Assembly (NCBI GenBank): GCA_003152975.1 | Contig: PMBP01000226.1 | Location: forward strand, 8,000-13,615 | Source: Phycisphaerales bacterium | GTDB lineage: Bacteria > Planctomycetota > Phycisphaerae > Sedimentisphaerales > Anaerohalosphaeraceae | DNA length: 5,616 bases | Direction of reading: 5' to 3' | Shown: positions 3,877 to 5,616 of the stretch, piece by piece | Layout: the number at the start of each line of letters is the position of its first letter | Numbering within the stretch: position 1 is the stretch's first letter | Translations under genes and position numbers: made by a program | Notes under the pieces: model-generated | The model's input: only the letters and a program-made list of their open reading frames with translations | Databases searched by the model: none | What the model was told of the DNA's origin: nothing

Positions 3877-5616
3877 CAGGGTAGCTTTAGGGGGGGGCAA
3901 TTGGTCCAGAGCCACTGGCTGGAAACAGCGTCCATATCCGACAAGTCCACCCGGCCGTTACGGTCGAGATCGGAGCTTCCGCACCACCAGGGCCCGACGC
4001 AATCGGCCTGCATCCAATGTTCGGCCATTTGCCACAGATCGTCCAGCCAGACCTGCTGGTCGCAATTCAGGTCGGCCGGGTTATCCGGCTGCCAGGGTCG
4101 GGCGGCAATTCGTTTTTGGACGGCCAGAAGGGTGGTTTGCCAGATCTGCGTGTCGATGGCAAACCCGTACCGGGTGGCGAACCGTTCCCACAGATCTTGC
4201 CCGGTCGAGGCCGACAAGGTCGCCACAAGCCATGTGGCCTGCTGCCGCGGATTTCCGATCTCCACCGGGAGAGATTCGTTTACGGGCAGCAAGGTACTGA
4301 ACAGGTCGAACCAGACCTTGTCGCCGAATTCATCATGGAGTTCATAGAGGATACCGACAAGGACATCCTCATCAATCGCCTCCATCTGCAATCCGTTTGC
4401 CTGATAGGTTAAAAGTTGACTCCTAATTTCCTGTTCGCGGAGGGCGTATTCCCCTTCGATTGCCTCCCGGATGGGTTGCTCCAGGCCTGCTCCACATCGG
4501 ATCAGGCGATAGCGGCTCCATTGGGCCTCCAGGGTTGCCAACGCTTCCGCAAAGGCCGTATTGTGATTCGGGGAGGAGGTTGTGGTCACCTGCCGGAATG
4601 TGGCGCTGGGTGCCAGGTAATTGTGGCCGATCTCGTGAAAGACTCGGACCCACGAAATGCTTGTGGGGTCGGCTGCCAGTGAGCTTGTTCCTGTCGGGGG
4701 CAATTGTCCCAGTTTCCAGTTCAATCGGATGGGATTGCCGATACTGCAGGATATCGGATTGTCGCAATCCCCATTATCCACGACAAGGTATTGCGTTCCT
4801 CCCTGAAAAATCTCCATACCCGATAGATCCTTTTGGGTACGATAGACGGATTCCATCACATCAACGGCCCGAACCCGATCGACAAATCGCTCCAGATCGC
4901 TTCCGGCCGTTTCCAACGGCATATAAAGACCAATGTGGTCCTGCGACCACAATCGATGCCGGATCGGTAAAGGGTCGTCCATACCGCGGACCAGAACCTG
5001 GTTGGCGGATTCCAGAACCTCGACGGCGGCGCTGATCCACACCGGTCGATCACATTCGATCGAACCCGGATGGGCCGAAACAACCCCCGCCGAGTCCACG
5101 CCGGCAAGGACCGGATCGCTGCTGCGAAACCGAACCGTATAGCGGTCGGAGGGCAACTGCAGGCCGTATTCGTCAAAAAGCCGGACAAACAGTTGCCCCG
5201 TGGAATGTCCGGTTGGCGACAGGCACAGCATGGGCGGAAACACTTCGATCCTGGACGGCGGAATATTGGGAAGAGGTATCGTCGAGCCCATGGCACTGAT
5301 ATTGTTGCCCGATACGAACCACCCATCCATCAGGGCCGCACTGGCCGTAGCCCAGTCGAATTCAGTGGGAAGGCCGATCTGGCTTGCTCGGATCGAAATC
5401 CGGATCGTGTCCTTGACGATGGTCACCGTACCGGAACCGCCTCCCGGAAGGGATCCGAGGACATCCACGACGCCTCCGCCGTATCGCTGTCCGATCTTGG
5501 CGGTGATTTTGAAATCCGCTCCCAGTTTATCCCAAGACTGTCCCGTGTCCGGGTTGTGGTCGGCATCAATCAGCCACAGAAAGATCAGGGTGTCATCGGG
5601 GGATTTCAACAAGGTG
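3876..5616 (-). CDS. Secreted multidomain putative zinc metallopeptidase with dockerin type I repeats, 5'-partial
   Basis: The frame is open to the window edge, so the true start and any signal peptide are missing. Numbers count from the codon at 5612. Residues 1 to about 115 resemble an extracellular beta-sandwich (DADHNPDTG near 16-24, GADFKIT 31-37, like CBM9/DOMON-type domains). Residues about 118-210 look Ig/BIG2-like (LFDEYG 145-150, SSDPVLAGVDSAGVVSA 164-180). The core has HEIGH (326-330), a zinc-binding HExxH, with Glu356 in AFAEAL as a plausible third ligand. Helical segments follow, with ASTGQDLWERFATRYG (468-483), reminiscent of M60/enhancin-like gluzincins. The C-terminus has two dockerin Ca-binding loops: 514-525 (D514, N516, D518, D525) and 548-559 (D548, D550, N552, G553, D559). 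An extracellular or surface-bound hydrolase is inferred; substrate and cohesin partner are unknown. No neighbour helps. Peptidase activity is moderate, dockerin strong. Confidence 0.82.
   Translation of the reverse strand, partial: TLLKSPDDTLIFLWLIDADHNPDTGQSWDKLGADFKITAKIGQRYGGGVVDVLGSLPGGGSGTVTIVKDTIRISIRASQIGLPTEFDWATASAALMDGWFVSGNNISAMGSTIPLPNIPPSRIEVFPPMLCLSPTGHSTGQLFVRLFDEYGLQLPSDRYTVRFRSSDPVLAGVDSAGVVSAHPGSIECDRPVWISAAVEVLESANQVLVRGMDDPLPIRHRLWSQDHIGLYMPLETAGSDLERFVDRVRAVDVMESVYRTQKDLSGMEIFQGGTQYLVVDNGDCDNPISCSIGNPIRLNWKLGQLPPTGTSSLAADPTSISWVRVFHEIGHNYLAPSATFRQVTTTSSPNHNTAFAEALATLEAQWSRYRLIRCGAGLEQPIREAIEGEYALREQEIRSQLLTYQANGLQMEAIDEDVLVGILYELHDEFGDKVWFDLFSTLLPVNESLPVEIGNPRQQATWLVATLSASTGQDLWERFATRYGFAIDTQIWQTTLLAVQKRIAARPWQPDNPADLNCDQQVWLDDLWQMAEHWMQADCVGPWWCGSSDLDRNGRVDLSDMDAVSSQWLWTNCPPLKLP

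Noticed and set aside
4934..4951. 7-bp perfect hairpin (TGTGGTC / GACCACA, 4-nt loop) inside the dockerin gene
   Set aside because: It lies within continuous coding sequence (around SQDHIG) with no regulatory context. One such palindrome in several kb can occur by chance.
1..5616. CRISPR array, insertion sequence, integrase, toxin-antitoxin or phage genes
   Set aside because: No regularly spaced repeats, transposase-like frames or terminal inverted repeats were seen, and the tRNA 3' end is not duplicated within the window.

Overview
The window looks like chromosomal DNA from a free-living, GC-rich bacterium. The best guess is the Planctomycetota, near the Phycisphaerae/Sedimentisphaerales. 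That guess rests on the C-terminal dockerin style of the 3876-5616 protein: two Ca-binding repeats joined by a Trp/Cys/Gly-rich linker and ending soon after an aromatic segment. This is inference from remembered family patterns, not a database result. Every supported gene lies on the minus strand, so transcription runs from high to low coordinates.

Layout in transcription order. (1) 5616-3876: a large multidomain protein whose N-terminus is cut by the window edge. It has a beta-sandwich-like N-terminal part, an Ig/BIG2-like segment, a putative zinc metallopeptidase core (HEIGH plus a downstream Glu) and two dockerin type I repeats. (2) 3875-3638: an intergenic region of about 240 bp, AT-rich in its middle. 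It holds an 8-bp perfect hairpin just after the stop codon, a pair of near-identical 15-mers 21 bp apart, a weak hairpin with a T7 tract, a perfect 6-bp inverted repeat and a weak promoter-like element. (3) 3637-3566: a complete tRNA-Thr(UGU). (4) 3525-1: an arginine-biosynthesis cluster, argB - argD - argF, followed at once by the start of an rdgB/HAM1-type nucleotide-pool-sanitation gene that runs off the window.

How the genes work together. ArgB (N-acetylglutamate kinase), ArgD (acetylornithine aminotransferase) and ArgF (ornithine carbamoyltransferase) carry out three steps of the glutamate-to-citrulline branch. ArgC, the acetyl-group handling enzymes (ArgJ or ArgA/ArgE) and ArgG/ArgH are not here and must be elsewhere. 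argD and argF overlap by ATGA, and argF and rdgB are 8 nt apart, so these genes are probably translationally coupled in one operon. The tRNA-Thr lies only 40 nt upstream of argB without an obvious terminator, so it may share the operon transcript.

No CRISPR array, insertion sequence, phage gene or rRNA was seen. The least ordinary items are the metallopeptidase-like dockerin protein and the small regulatory-looking structures in the tRNA-Thr/arg leader and in the argB-argD gap. I found no convincing previously undescribed system.
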